Source of the DNA: JAWKTV01 sp041398905 | Lineage (GTDB): Bacteria; Planctomycetota; Planctomycetia; Planctomycetales; Planctomycetaceae | Reading direction: 5' to 3' | DNA length: 64,000 nt | NCBI GenBank assembly: GCA_041398905.1 | Contig: JAWKTV010000003.1 | Span: 334,390 to 398,389 of the forward strand | Shown: positions 8,829-20,664 of the stretch, piece after piece | How positions within the stretch are numbered: position 1 is the stretch's first letter | Layout of the letters: the number at the start of each line of letters is the position of its first letter | The notes under the pieces: generated by a model | The model's database searches: none | Seen by the model: the letters and a program-made list of their open reading frames with translations, nothing else | What the model was told of the DNA's origin: nothing | Program-made: the position numbers and the translations under genes

Positions 8829-10544
8829 CTATCGCGGGCCGCGACCTCGGCCGCCGCCTCCACCACCATTGCCGCCGCCCGAGGACCGCGGTCGGCCGCG
8901 CGATGTGTTGCCGGGGCGCCGCTTCGGCTGCACCAGGAACGCGATTGCTTCTTCCCAACTGGGGATGTTGCGGTACCGGTCGGCCCGGTCGCGGGCCGAC
9001 TCGTGATCATCATCGTCCTCGTCCGACTCGGCCTCGTCTTCCGCATCCGCATCGCGAGCGGAACGGGGTTCCGGCTTAGCCGCCGCTCCGCCGTCGGCCT
9101 TCGCTCCACGGCGCCGGCGACCGCCGCGCGAGCGCCGGCGGCCCTTCTTCTCGTCTTCTTCCTCGTCCTCGGACTCCTTCGCGGCCGGCGGACTCGCCGC
9201 CGCGACTTCGTCGGTCAAGTCTTCCTCGTCGTCATCGCCGAAGAGCACTTCCGTCGGCTTGGTTTTGGGCTTCGGTTCGCGAACGGCGGAGTCTTCACTC
9301 GCCGCCGAGTCCTCGCGAGCAACGGTCTCCGCGCCGGTCTTGCGGCGGCCTCGGCGACCGCGCCGACGACGCGAACGAGGCTTACCGGATTCCGAGCCTT
9401 CTCCGTCATCATCCGCGGCAGCGACATCGCCGAAATCGTCGTCGGCTTCCTCCTCGGCCGCCGCCAACTGGCTGCGCGTTTCTTCCAGCAGCCCGCTCCC
9501 GAAGTCATCGTCCTCCAGGTAGGAGGTCATGACCGGCTTCGGCCGACCGCGACGTGTCCGCTTCTTCTCGTCACGATCGCCTGGCTCCGACCGGTCCGAT
9601 GAAGCCGCCGCATCGGACTCAGCGGCCGATTCAACGCGGGCCGGCGCACGCGAAGCGGGACGCGATTCGGTCCGCGGTTCCGGGCGAGATTCCGAACGCG
9701 AGTCGGGCCCTGAACGGCCCCGCGACCCACTCGCCGAGCGGCCACCATCCCTCGAGCCACCCCGAGAACCGCTGCTGCGACCACTTCCTCCGCCGCCTCC
9801 GCCGCCGCCGCCGCCGCCGCGACGACCGCGACCACCTCCGCCACCGCGTTGCGCAGGTGGCGGCTCATCGACGTCATCGGACTTTTCCAGCCCCGAAAGG
9901 GCCGACCAGTAGTCGTCCTCCTCGCCTTCCTCCACAGCGGCTTCCGCGACGCCCGCGTCGTCGTCTTCATCGTCGACATCGTCTTCGTCGTCGAAGCCGA
10001 CTCCGCTTGATCGCGCCTTCGTGACTGGCTCGTCCACTTCGTCTTCGACGTCGTCATCGAATCCGAACTCGTCCTCATCGATCGAAGCGGCCGCCAAGTC
10101 GTCGAGTTCATCGTCGGCTTCGTCGTCAACTTCGTCGTCGAGGTCATCTTCGTCGACCTCATCCTCGTCGTCGAGGTCATCCTCATCGACGTCATCCTCG
10201 TCATCGAAACCGACGTCGTCTTCGTCCTCGTCGAGGTCGTCTTCGATTTCGTCGTCCTCGTCGTCGAAGACGAGGTCGTCATCGAAGGTCACATCGTCTG
10301 GAACCTTCGCGGCAGAAGCCGGGGTCGATCGCGCGGCTGCCGCCTGCGGCTGTGAAGCCGGAGTCTTCTTGGAAGAAGCACCTTCGCTCGATTCCAGTTC
10401 GGCCAACAACTCGGGGTCGAGCCCTTCGAGATCGAGCGGCTCATCGACGGGCTTAAGCGTCTCGTTGTCGTCGGGGCCAAGGAACTTGCCCACCATCGAC
10501 TTCCAGAGCGATGACTGCGGCTTGGAAGAATCGGAAGAACTCAT
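8829..10544 (-). CDS. Acidic and Gly/Arg-rich disordered protein with conserved C-terminal segment
   Basis: 571 residues from the ATG at 10544 (an in-frame ATG 60 bp upstream is less likely because it lies in sequence with no ribosome-binding context). The order is: a short N-terminal helix region (SLWKSMVGKFLG); a very acidic Asp/Glu tract (about residues 90-215) with repeated DDEDDVDEDD; a Gly/Arg/Ser RGG tract (about 235-300); a Ser/Arg/Glu mixture with RRRRGRRGRR-type basic patches alternating with acidic blocks; then the only folded-looking motif, RNIPSWEEAIAFLVQPK, and a closing RGG tail. The IPSWEEAI motif followed by an RGG tail recurs in planctomycete proteins. RGG and polybasic tracts suggest nucleic-acid binding or condensate formation; that is inference. 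Codon bias gives long artefactual Ser-rich frames on the other strand. Confidence 0.85.
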   Translation of the reverse strand: MSSSDSSKPQSSLWKSMVGKFLGPDDNETLKPVDEPLDLEGLDPELLAELESSEGASSKKTPASQPQAAAARSTPASAAKVPDDVTFDDDLVFDDEDDEIEDDLDEDEDDVGFDDEDDVDEDDLDDEDEVDEDDLDDEVDDEADDELDDLAAASIDEDEFGFDDDVEDEVDEPVTKARSSGVGFDDEDDVDDEDDDAGVAEAAVEEGEEDDYWSALSGLEKSDDVDEPPPAQRGGGGGRGRRGGGGGGGGGGGSGRSSGSRGGSRDGGRSASGSRGRSGPDSRSESRPEPRTESRPASRAPARVESAAESDAAASSDRSEPGDRDEKKRTRRGRPKPVMTSYLEDDDFGSGLLEETRSQLAAAEEEADDDFGDVAAADDDGEGSESGKPRSRRRRGRRGRRKTGAETVAREDSAASEDSAVREPKPKTKPTEVLFGDDDEEDLTDEVAAASPPAAKESEDEEEDEKKGRRRSRGGRRRRGAKADGGAAAKPEPRSARDADAEDEAESDEDDDDHESARDRADRYRNIPSWEEAIAFLVQPKRRPGNTSRGRPRSSGGGNGGGGGGRGRGPR

Positions 10545-10757
10545 GATCGTTTCAGTCAACAGTGCTATGAAGTCAAAGCCCGTTTCGTTGCAGCCGGGCT
10601 GCAATCGCTACGCCGCATCCCGCGGGACCGGGCCGTATATACCGTTTGAACTCGCGTTCTTCGCCCACACCCCCGCCATGCGGGATCGTTGGCATTGTAT
10701 CGTGGGAGACGATCGAGCCACGCCTCCCCCGAGATACCATTCGTTCGTCAAGGCCTC

Positions 10758-12633
<1,876 letters not shown>

Positions 12634-12804
12634 ATCACGAGCTGCGGGGGACCCCGCCAAAGAGGAACAAGCCTTGCGACCACGCTACGCCCCCGAGTGT
12701 AGCCGATTTCCGATGCATTGTCGTCCGCGTAGATCGAGGGACGACCGGTGGACCGGACCGCGGCTCGGTTGTCGGGGCGGGCGAACCGCAGGCGTGTCAC
12801 CGCC

Positions 12805-13359
12805 TCACGATTCAGCGACATCCGACGAGTCCAGCGGTGTGGCTGGCTTTCGCTCGCGCGGTGCCGTGTTCTCGCCGTCCGACGGCAGCACATCGGCGTA
12901 CCTTTCGAGCACGTCAATCGTGCGGGTCAGCAGTGCGATCAGTTTCGGCAGCTCCTGGCCGAGGCTTCGTTGAAATGTCCCCATGCGGCCGCGGAACTCG
13001 TTTGCGTCATGATGAATCTTGACGTTCCAGTGCTTGACTCGTTCAATCTGCTGCTGACAGTGTTCGAGCCGGCGCTTGGCCGCGGCGCACGCTTGCTTCT
13101 CTTCAATGCATGAAGGCTGGCGTCCGGCAACTTTCCGCATCTGGCAGGTACTCAGGGCGACGCGGGTCTGGGCGACGAGATCGAAGCCCCGGCGGGTCTG
13201 GAGTTGCCAGTAATGCGGCCGGTCGTGCTCGATCCAGTCGAAGGCCCGCTGCAGTTCGATCTGGACCGCTTCGAGCGCGCCTTCGACCTCTTCGGCGAAC
13301 TTCTGCACCGTCGCCCGGAAGTCGCGGATCGCTTCAATGGAGCGTACATTCGCCGACAT
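12805..13359 (-). CDS. Small coiled-coil protein, planctomycete secretion-associated type (putative)
   Basis: 184 residues, intact. It begins SANVRSIEAIRDFRATVQKF, is rich in Gln, Glu and Arg, and is largely helical with a central predicted antiparallel hairpin (EEVEGALEAVQIELQRAFDW, then HYWQLQTRRGFDLVAQTRV, KRRLEHCQQQIERVKHW). It has no signal peptide or membrane segment. It lies 59 bp downstream of moxR on the same strand. I recall similar MSANVRSI-type proteins beside EssC-like FtsK/SpoIIIE genes in other planctomycetes, and such a gene sits here at 22638-26911. The helical-hairpin shape resembles an oversized ESX/WXG100 substrate, though no W-X-G is present. Role not known; secretion substrate or adaptor is inference. 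Confidence 0.75.
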   Translation of the reverse strand: MSANVRSIEAIRDFRATVQKFAEEVEGALEAVQIELQRAFDWIEHDRPHYWQLQTRRGFDLVAQTRVALSTCQMRKVAGRQPSCIEEKQACAAAKRRLEHCQQQIERVKHWNVKIHHDANEFRGRMGTFQRSLGQELPKLIALLTRTIDVLERYADVLPSDGENTAPRERKPATPLDSSDVAES

Positions 13360-13418
13360 GTCGTCCTTTGCTGTCGCTGCTGGCCGCGCGGTCGAAGAGT
13401 CCCAGGGTGGCCCGGTGG

Positions 13419-14361
13419 CTACATGCGAACGGGCACCGTGTTGAGAATCTGTTGAAGAATGGCGCTGGCACGCTGGCGGTGTCCTTCGTGGACCAGCCCA
13501 CTGCACATGATACGGTGCGCGAGGACCGGAATCGCCAGCCGCTTGACGTCGTCGGGGATGACGTAGTCGCGTCCCTCGGTCAGGGCGAGCGCCTGCGTCG
13601 CGCGGTAGAACGTGAGCACACCGCGCGTGCTCACTCCCAGCGACAACTCGGCGTGCCCGCGTGTTGCGTGGACCAGGTCCAGCATGTATTCGGCGATGGC
13701 GTCGTCCACGATCACTTGTCGCACCTGCTGCTGGAGTTCGCCCAGCTTGTCGGTCGTCAGAACCGGCTGCAGCGTATCGACCGGCTCGCCGTCGCGGTGC
13801 GTCCGCAGAGCCTGCGACTCCGCGGCCCGGTCCGGGTAGCCGATCTCGATTCGCAACATGAAGCGGTCGAGCTGATTCTCCGGCAGCGGGTACGTCCCCT
13901 CGAATTCGAACGGATTCTGCGTCGCCAGCACGAAGAACGGGAAGCCCAGCTTGTGCGTCTCGCCATCCACGCTGACCTGTCGTTCCATCATCGCTTCCAA
14001 CAGCGCGCTTTGTGTTCGCGGTGTCGTGCGGTTGATTTCGTCGGCAAGCAGCACGTTGGTGAAGATCGGCCCCTTGCGGAATTCGAACTGACCGCGTCCG
14101 GGAAGAAGATGCTGGTGCCCAGGATGTCACTGGGGAGCATGTCCGGCGTGCATTGCAGCCGTGTGTAGTCGCAGTGCAGGCTGGAGGCGATCGCTTTGGC
14201 CAGCGAAGTCTTCCCGACACCGGGCGCGCGTCCTCAATCAGCAGGTGGCCCCCCCCCAAGAGCGCGACGACCGCCATTCGGATCGCTTCTGGTTTCCCCA
14301 GCAGCACCCGGCCGACGTTGTGTTCAAAACTCTCTATCAGCGAAGTGGCGTCGGCGGGCAC
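13419..14361 (-). CDS. MoxR-family AAA+ ATPase (frameshifted)
   Basis: MoxR proteins are AAA+ chaperone-like ATPases that act with vWA-domain partners in maturation of enzymes or complexes. From 14361: SLIESFEHNVGRVLLGKPEA, then LLIEDA leading to a P-loop restored as APGVGKTSLAKAIA after a 2-nt insertion (or equivalent) near 14224-14230. Next come CTPDMLPSDILGTSIFF, a second indel near 14100, and the intact frame with NVLLADEINRTTPRTQSALL (Walker B), METHKLG-like insert, FVLATQNPFEFEGTYPLPE (sensor 1) and the helical lid. About 313 residues, the usual length. No DUF58/vWA partner gene follows; the coiled-coil gene does. Confidence 0.88.
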
Positions 14362-14764
14362 GCGGTGCTTCCTGGCTCGGGCGGTCTGTCGTGAGGTCGA
14401 TCGGTCCCGGCATCATAGCAACTCGATTGCCGGAAGTCGGCCACGACTCCGCGCTTCGAGGTGGATCCGGTGCCGTTACCGTGTACTTTCTGTCAGGCAC
14501 ACTTGACGCAGAGTCGCGGACCGGAGACGAGGCGTGAGGCAGGCACATCATCCAGTATGAGCGCGCTTCAACGTGCCTGGCGGCGGTGGCCCGACGGCGC
14601 GAAGGACGTCCCGATCTCAATTCCCGGTCGTTGGAATCTGGTCAACTCAGGCCAGAGAATGCGGCGGGGTCGATTGCGTCGCGTCGTGACCGCTCATAAC
14701 ATCTTGCGGGTGGAGAACGAGACGTAGCCCGCTCGGAAAGTCTGTTTGGCGAGGCTGGTTTCGC
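14362..14764. other. Divergent intergenic region
   Basis: It separates moxR (leftward) from the Cys-rich gene (rightward) and presumably carries both promoters. No coding signal, repeat or clear hairpin is seen. A TTGACG at about 14501 is a possible -35 element but lacks a matching -10. Confidence 0.4.
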
Positions 14765-15430
14765 ATGTTCGGGCGTAAAAGTACGCGGTCTCGGTGGGGC
14801 GTCAGGCTGGTCAGCCTGTTCGTTCTGCTTTCGATCTGCGCTACGTTCTTTCCGATACCGCTGCCCGCCCCGGCGACCGAGGGCAAAGACACGTCCGCGC
14901 CGTTCCCGTGTCAAGATCGACCGTGCGGCTGCCGATCCGCCGAGCAGTGCTGGAAGAAATGCTGCTGCTTCTCCAATGTCGAGAAGCTCGCTTGGGCGGC
15001 GGAGAATGGTGTCACACCTCCCGAATTCGTGGTGGCTGCGGCGGCCAGCGAACAACGAGCGACGGCCAAGGCGAAGCAGACGTGTTGTTGCAGTTCTGCC
15101 ACGTCTTGTGACGAACAACCCGCTGTCGCTGCAAACCCAGTCAGTGGGCCGGCGTGTGGTCAAGGCCGCGCCTGTCACGACGCTCAAAACACTGGCGGCG
15201 AGCGACGGGCTGATGATGGCGAGTCAGCGGACTATGTGATCGGATTCATCGCCCAGCGCTGCCAGGGTCAGGGACTCTACTCTCACAGTCTTCCCTGGGT
15301 TGTGCTCCCGGAGGATACGACAATCGTGCTGACGCCGCGTCGCACTGCGACGCAGTCAGTCGTGGATCAGGAACCGCTGGTGCGATTCGATGAGCCGCAG
15401 GAGCCGCCTCCGCGGCCGCGGTTCTCCTAA
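14765..15430 (+). CDS. Cys-rich exported protein
   Basis: 221 residues, intact. It has a basic N-terminus and a hydrophobic stretch (VRLVSLFVLLSICATFF, residues about 15-31), i.e. a signal peptide or anchor. It is followed by a dense Cys cluster: PCQDRPCGCRSAEQCWKKCC (about 49-68), then EKLAWAAENGVTPPEFV, and a second cluster TCCCSSATSCDEQP (about 100-113). The first cluster plus LAWAxxxGVTPP recurs in planctomycete exported proteins that I recall near metal-efflux or cytochrome genes. Cys spacing suggests metal binding (Cu, Zn or Fe-S); no enzyme motif is seen. It heads a co-oriented run ending at 21995. Confidence 0.72.
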   Translation: MFGRKSTRSRWGVRLVSLFVLLSICATFFPIPLPAPATEGKDTSAPFPCQDRPCGCRSAEQCWKKCCCFSNVEKLAWAAENGVTPPEFVVAAAASEQRATAKAKQTCCCSSATSCDEQPAVAANPVSGPACGQGRACHDAQNTGGERRADDGESADYVIGFIAQRCQGQGLYSHSLPWVVLPEDTTIVLTPRRTATQSVVDQEPLVRFDEPQEPPPRPRFS

Positions 15431-15751
15431 AGACGGCTACTCGCCTGAGGCACCGCTGCTGCGCGTGCCGTTCGCGGGAGTACTGTGTCTGGAAAGTGGT
15501 GTGCGGCTTGTGCTGGCACGCTCACGCAGGGCACGGCTCGTTCTCCACAAGACTGGTTGTTGACCTGTCGTGAGCGTGCCACCACCGGCCGCAGACTCTG
15601 TAGCAGACCGCTGAACCTGACCGCTGACGGATCGGCCGGCGCTGTCAGTGCGCGCTACCCGCGCGGCAGCGTGCAGCCCTCCTTTCAGCATGCAGCCCCG
15701 CACACAACGGCTGCGCCACCATTCACCTCAATTACCCGAAGGGCTTTCGAT
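15431..15751 (+). other. Intergenic region before the DUF1559 gene
   Basis: About 320 bp without a supported gene. An open frame continuous with the DUF1559 gene runs back to 15485, but it lacks motifs and would bury the prepilin signal, so it is not taken as coding. It likely holds the DUF1559 promoter. Confidence 0.4.
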
Positions 15752-16789
<1,038 letters not shown>

Positions 16790-16868
16790 TGGTCCTCATC
16801 TTCGCGGGGCCGGTCAGCCAGATCGGTCCCGCATCCAGACTCACACTCACTCCAAGGAGTTGATCACA

Positions 16869-17652
16869 ATGAGAATTCTCGCTTCGATTTGCCTGGGTTT
16901 CGCCTGCATTCACGGCGCAGCGATCTTCGCGCACGACACCTGGGTCGAGACCAGCACGTCGGTCATCCGTCCCGGCGACTTCGTCCACGTCGACCTCAAG
17001 CTGGGCAACCACGGCAACGACCACCGCGACTTCAAGCTCGCCAGTCGTGTGACTCTCGACCACTGCACGCTGCACGTTCTCGCCCCCAGCGGGGACCTGC
17101 AGGACCTGAAGCCGCGGGTCGTGGACACGGGCTTCGGGCCGAAGGAGGGCTACTGGTCGGCCCGTTATGTGACATCAGAGCCGGGCCTACACGTCGTCGC
17201 TCACACGCTGGACACGCTGCATGGAACGATTCGCGCGGTCAAGAGCGGGAAGACGTACTTCATTGCCGCAACCGACTGGTCAGCGGTCGCTCAGTCGCCG
17301 GGCCGCTGTGACGAGCCGCTTGGTCATCCGATCGAGATTGTGCCGTTGACCAACCCGGTCACATCAACGGGTCCGGGAATGCCGCTGCGCGTACGTGTCC
17401 TGTTCGATGGACAGCCGCTCGTCGGGGCGAGGGTCACGTTCATTCCGCGGAGCGAAGCTGGCGGAGGGACTTGACCCCGAGTTCGAACGGACCACCGATG
17501 ACCAGGGAGCAGCGGAGTACTCGCCAGCCGAGGGCAATCTGCTGCTCGTGGTGGTGCATCATGTCCGTGAGGATCAGCGGGGCGAGGGATACGAGAAAAC
17601 CCACTACTCCGCCACGCTGACCGTGCAGGTACCGCAGATTCCGGTGCAGTGA
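16869..17652 (+). CDS. DUF4198 / NikM-like periplasmic protein (frameshifted near 17465)
   Basis: AAGGAG at 16853-16858 precedes the ATG at 16869. A signal peptide (RILASICLGFACIHGAAIFA) is followed by the mature start HDTWVETSTSVIRPGDFVHV, the His-initiated N-terminus typical of DUF4198 proteins, several of which accompany Ni/Co uptake systems and bind metal through that His. A second beta-sandwich region reads PLRVRVLFDGQPLVGARVTF. The frame changes near 17455-17470 and continues KLAEGLDPEFERTTDDQGAA and GNLLLVVVHHVREDQRGEGY to the TGA at 17650-17652. About 260 residues in total, normal for the family. Metal role is family inference. Confidence 0.8.
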
Positions 17653-17759
17653 TCCGGCACCGGTCTTGCGAGACGCAATAGCCTTTCTTGAGTCGTATGT
17701 CACCAGCAGTCCGAATGACCGTCGTCACAACCAACCATCCATTTTGAAGTGCTCCGTCC

Positions 17760-19337
17760 ATGAATCTCGCAACGCTCTACGTCACTGTGTTGCTGGCAGC
17801 TTCCCCCAATAGTTGGCCGGCATTCCTCGGACAGGGGGCCGACCCTGTCGATCCCGCGACTATCCCGCAGACATGGTCCCCCACCGAGAACATCGCGTGG
17901 ACAGCATCGCTTCCCGGCAAAGGGCAGTCCAGCCCCGTGATCTGGCGGGATCGTGTCTATGTCACGTCGATTCACGGCACCATGAAGGACACATGCCATG
18001 TGACGGGACGCTGAGCCTCCTCGACGGCAGCGTTCTGTGGACGAAGTCGTTCCCGGCTTCGCAGATGGTGCGGAGCAACTACTTCCAAAGTCGTTCGGCC
18101 TCGACGCCTTGCGCAGATGCGGACGGGTCTACGCCTTCTTCGAGACCGGCAACCTGGTCGCACTCACCCACGACGGCGAATCACTCTGGCAGCGGTCGCT
18201 CACGGAGGAGTACGGACCGTTCGAGTCGACCATCGGCCTGGCGACCTCTCCGTGTCAGACCGACGACAAGCTGTTCCTGCTGATCGATCATGAAGGCCCC
18301 TCCTACCTGCTGGCGGTTGACAAGCGGACGGGGAGAACGTCTGGATGACGGAGCGTGACAGCCGCGTGAGTTACTCGTCGCCGGCACTGGTTCCAGTCGG
18401 CGACAAGTTGCAGATTGTGTGCAGTTCCTCCGGCAGCCTCGACGGGTACGATCCGCAGACCGGCGAACGCCTTTGGACTTACAGCGAAGACATCGGCGGA
18501 AACCGCGCAGCGACGCCGCTACCCTGCGGAGACGGACGGTTCGTGATCGCGGCCAGTCCGGGTATGCACAACGAAAATGAATCCGAGGCCCGGCAATCCA
18601 ACGGCCTCGTCGTGATTGAACCAACGCCGACGGGCTTCGCACCTCGCGTCTTTTGGCGCACAGGCGAGGCGATGCCTTCGTTCAATACACCGACCATTCA
18701 TGAAGGGATCGCCTATTGGGTCAACCGGGCCGGCGTGCTGTTCGCCTTTGACGCCGAGACGGGAAGCGAACTCTACGCCAAGCGAGCCGGGCAGACCTGC
18801 TGGGCAACTCCGATCGTTATCGGCGACCGGCTATACATCTTTGGAAAAGACGGGAAGACGGCGGTTGTCCGGACGGGGAGAGAGTACGAACTCCTGGTGG
18901 AGAATCAGTTGTGGGATGTTGAGCAACTGGGATCGGAGGACCAGGCGCGGCAGCGGGCTGCCGATGGCGGAAGCCGGCATCGCGAACATGCCGCTGATAC
19001 GGAGGGATCGGAACCGAAGTCAGACGAGGTCGACCGAACTGCTGGTCCGCGTGCACAACGGCCCGCAGGAGAGGACTCCGGCCGATCCGGAGGTGATGCG
19101 ATCGCAAGCGGACCCTCGCCCGGGAGTACACCGGGACGAGGTGTCGGCGGTCGACCGGCGATGACTCCGGAGCAAGAAGCTGAGGCTCGCAGGCAAGGCG
19201 AGGACCGCTTCTCCGACCCAGTGCAGTACGGCGTCGCCATCGTCAGTGGCAGTCTCGTGATTCGCACGGGCGAGAAAGTGTACTGCATTCGATCGGCTGC
19301 CGAGGCGACCGGCGCACCCACAGCGGCAGCCAGGTAG
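17760..19337 (+). CDS. PQQ-type beta-propeller exported protein, copy 1 (frameshifted)
   Basis: Starts NLATLYVTVLLAASPNSWPA (signal peptide) and continues FLGQGADPVDPATIPQTWSP, then ENIAWTASLPGKGQSSPVIW, the opening of planctomycete PQQ-like propellers. Blades continue in a second frame (VYAFFETGNLVALTHDGESL, about 18130-18190) and a third from about 18340 (SSGSLDGYDPQTGERLWTYS, WATPIVIGDRLYIFGKDGK) to the stop at 19337. Breaks lie near 17995, 18110 and 18340. Compared with the paralogue at 20661 it has an extra charged, low-complexity insert of roughly 90 residues (about 18925-19190) before the last blade. PQQ cofactor ligands are not evident, so a structural or binding role is as likely as an enzyme. 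Confidence 0.83.
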
Positions 19338-19341
19338 GGGG

Positions 19342-20664
19342 ATGCGAATCATGATCTGCCCACTAATGACGCGTGCGGCCATCGTGTTGGCTGGTATGTG
19401 CTGGTGCGCCGCCAACTGCGCGGCGGCCGGTGTGAACTATGAAGACCCGCCTATCAGTTACTCGACGACGGACGCGAACAATGTCGTCACAAGTCTGCAA
19501 GCGCGATTGACTGCTGGTGATGCACGGCTGGTGCATGAACCGCAGTTCGGGTACCTGCGATCGTTGCTCAAGGAGTTTGATCTTCACGAGTCGTCACAAG
19601 TCTTGCCGTTCGCCAAGGTCAGTCTGCAAAAGCCCCACATCAGCCCGGAGACGCCACGCGCCATCTACTTCAATGACGATGTCCACCTCGGCTACGTTCA
19701 GGAGGGGCTGATCGAGCTGGCTGTGGTTGATCCAGCGTTGGGAGTGGTGTTCTACACCCTCTCCCAGCAACCCGACGAGCCGGTGGTCTTGCAGCGAGGC
19801 AACAACTCCTGCTTGAGTTGTCATGGGGGACTGCGAACGCAGGGCGTGCCCGGACTGCAGGTCCGCTCAGTCTTCACCGATTCCGTTGGGCAGCCGGTGA
19901 TCGCGGCTGGCAGCTTCACGACGACGACGCGCAGCCAGCTTGAGCAGCGGTGGGGGGGGTGGTACGTCACCGGAACTCACGGTCAACCAAGGCACCTTGG
20001 GAACTTCGTCCTGGCAGATCCGAAGCGGCCAAAGGAGTTCGACAACGCGGCGGGACAGAACTGCACGGATCTTTCCCCGCACTTCGACACGACGCGCTAT
20101 CTCACCCCACATAGCGACATTGTCGCGCTGATGGTTCTGGAGCATCAATCCGATGTGATCAACACGCTGACGCGAGCTCAGTTTGAAGTCCGCCGCGCCG
20201 AGGCTGGTCTCGGTGCTTCGGGGACGGACGCACCGACTCAGGACTTGCGCTCCGTAATCGATGCTTCGGCGGAGAGCGTTGTGAATGCCCTGTTGTTTTC
20301 CGAGGAGGCCTCGCTGATCTCACCCATTCAGGGAACGTCGACTTTCGTCCACGACTTTCGCAAGCGCGGACCGTTCGATGCGTCGGGCCGCACACTTCGC
20401 GACTTCGATCTGAGGACACGACTTTTCAAGTATCCGGTCAGCTACCTTGTGTATTCGACCGCATTTCGCTGCTTGCCGGACAAACTCCGGCTCGCAGTCT
20501 ATGATCGTCTTCGATCGGCCCTGGCGGCGGACTCCGATCACCCCGCGGTCGCTCGTCTTACCGCAGACGAACGCCAGGTCGTCGTCGGCATTCTCAGCGA
20601 AACACTCGCGGATTGGCCACAAGCCGACCGCCCTGACATCTCAACGGGAACTTCACAACCATGA
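19342..20664 (+). CDS. Exported protein with a single CXXCH haem-binding motif
   Basis: 440 residues, intact. AGGGGG lies immediately before the ATG at 19342 and about 9 nt before a second in-frame ATG at 19351, which may be the real start. A signal peptide (RAAIVLAGMCWCAANCAAAG) precedes the mature protein. One c-type haem site, NSCLSCHGG, lies at about residue 155, followed by RTQGVPGLQVRSVFTD and a conserved WGGWYVTGTHG block. Only one CXXCH is present, so it is a mono-haem protein or a di-haem protein with an unseen site. It starts 4 bp after propeller copy 1 and overlaps propeller copy 2 by 4 bp, so the three are almost certainly co-transcribed and translationally coupled. An electron-transfer role is inference. 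Confidence 0.82.
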   Translation: MRIMICPLMTRAAIVLAGMCWCAANCAAAGVNYEDPPISYSTTDANNVVTSLQARLTAGDARLVHEPQFGYLRSLLKEFDLHESSQVLPFAKVSLQKPHISPETPRAIYFNDDVHLGYVQEGLIELAVVDPALGVVFYTLSQQPDEPVVLQRGNNSCLSCHGGLRTQGVPGLQVRSVFTDSVGQPVIAAGSFTTTTRSQLEQRWGGWYVTGTHGQPRHLGNFVLADPKRPKEFDNAAGQNCTDLSPHFDTTRYLTPHSDIVALMVLEHQSDVINTLTRAQFEVRRAEAGLGASGTDAPTQDLRSVIDASAESVVNALLFSEEASLISPIQGTSTFVHDFRKRGPFDASGRTLRDFDLRTRLFKYPVSYLVYSTAFRCLPDKLRLAVYDRLRSALAADSDHPAVARLTADERQVVVGILSETLADWPQADRPDISTGTSQP

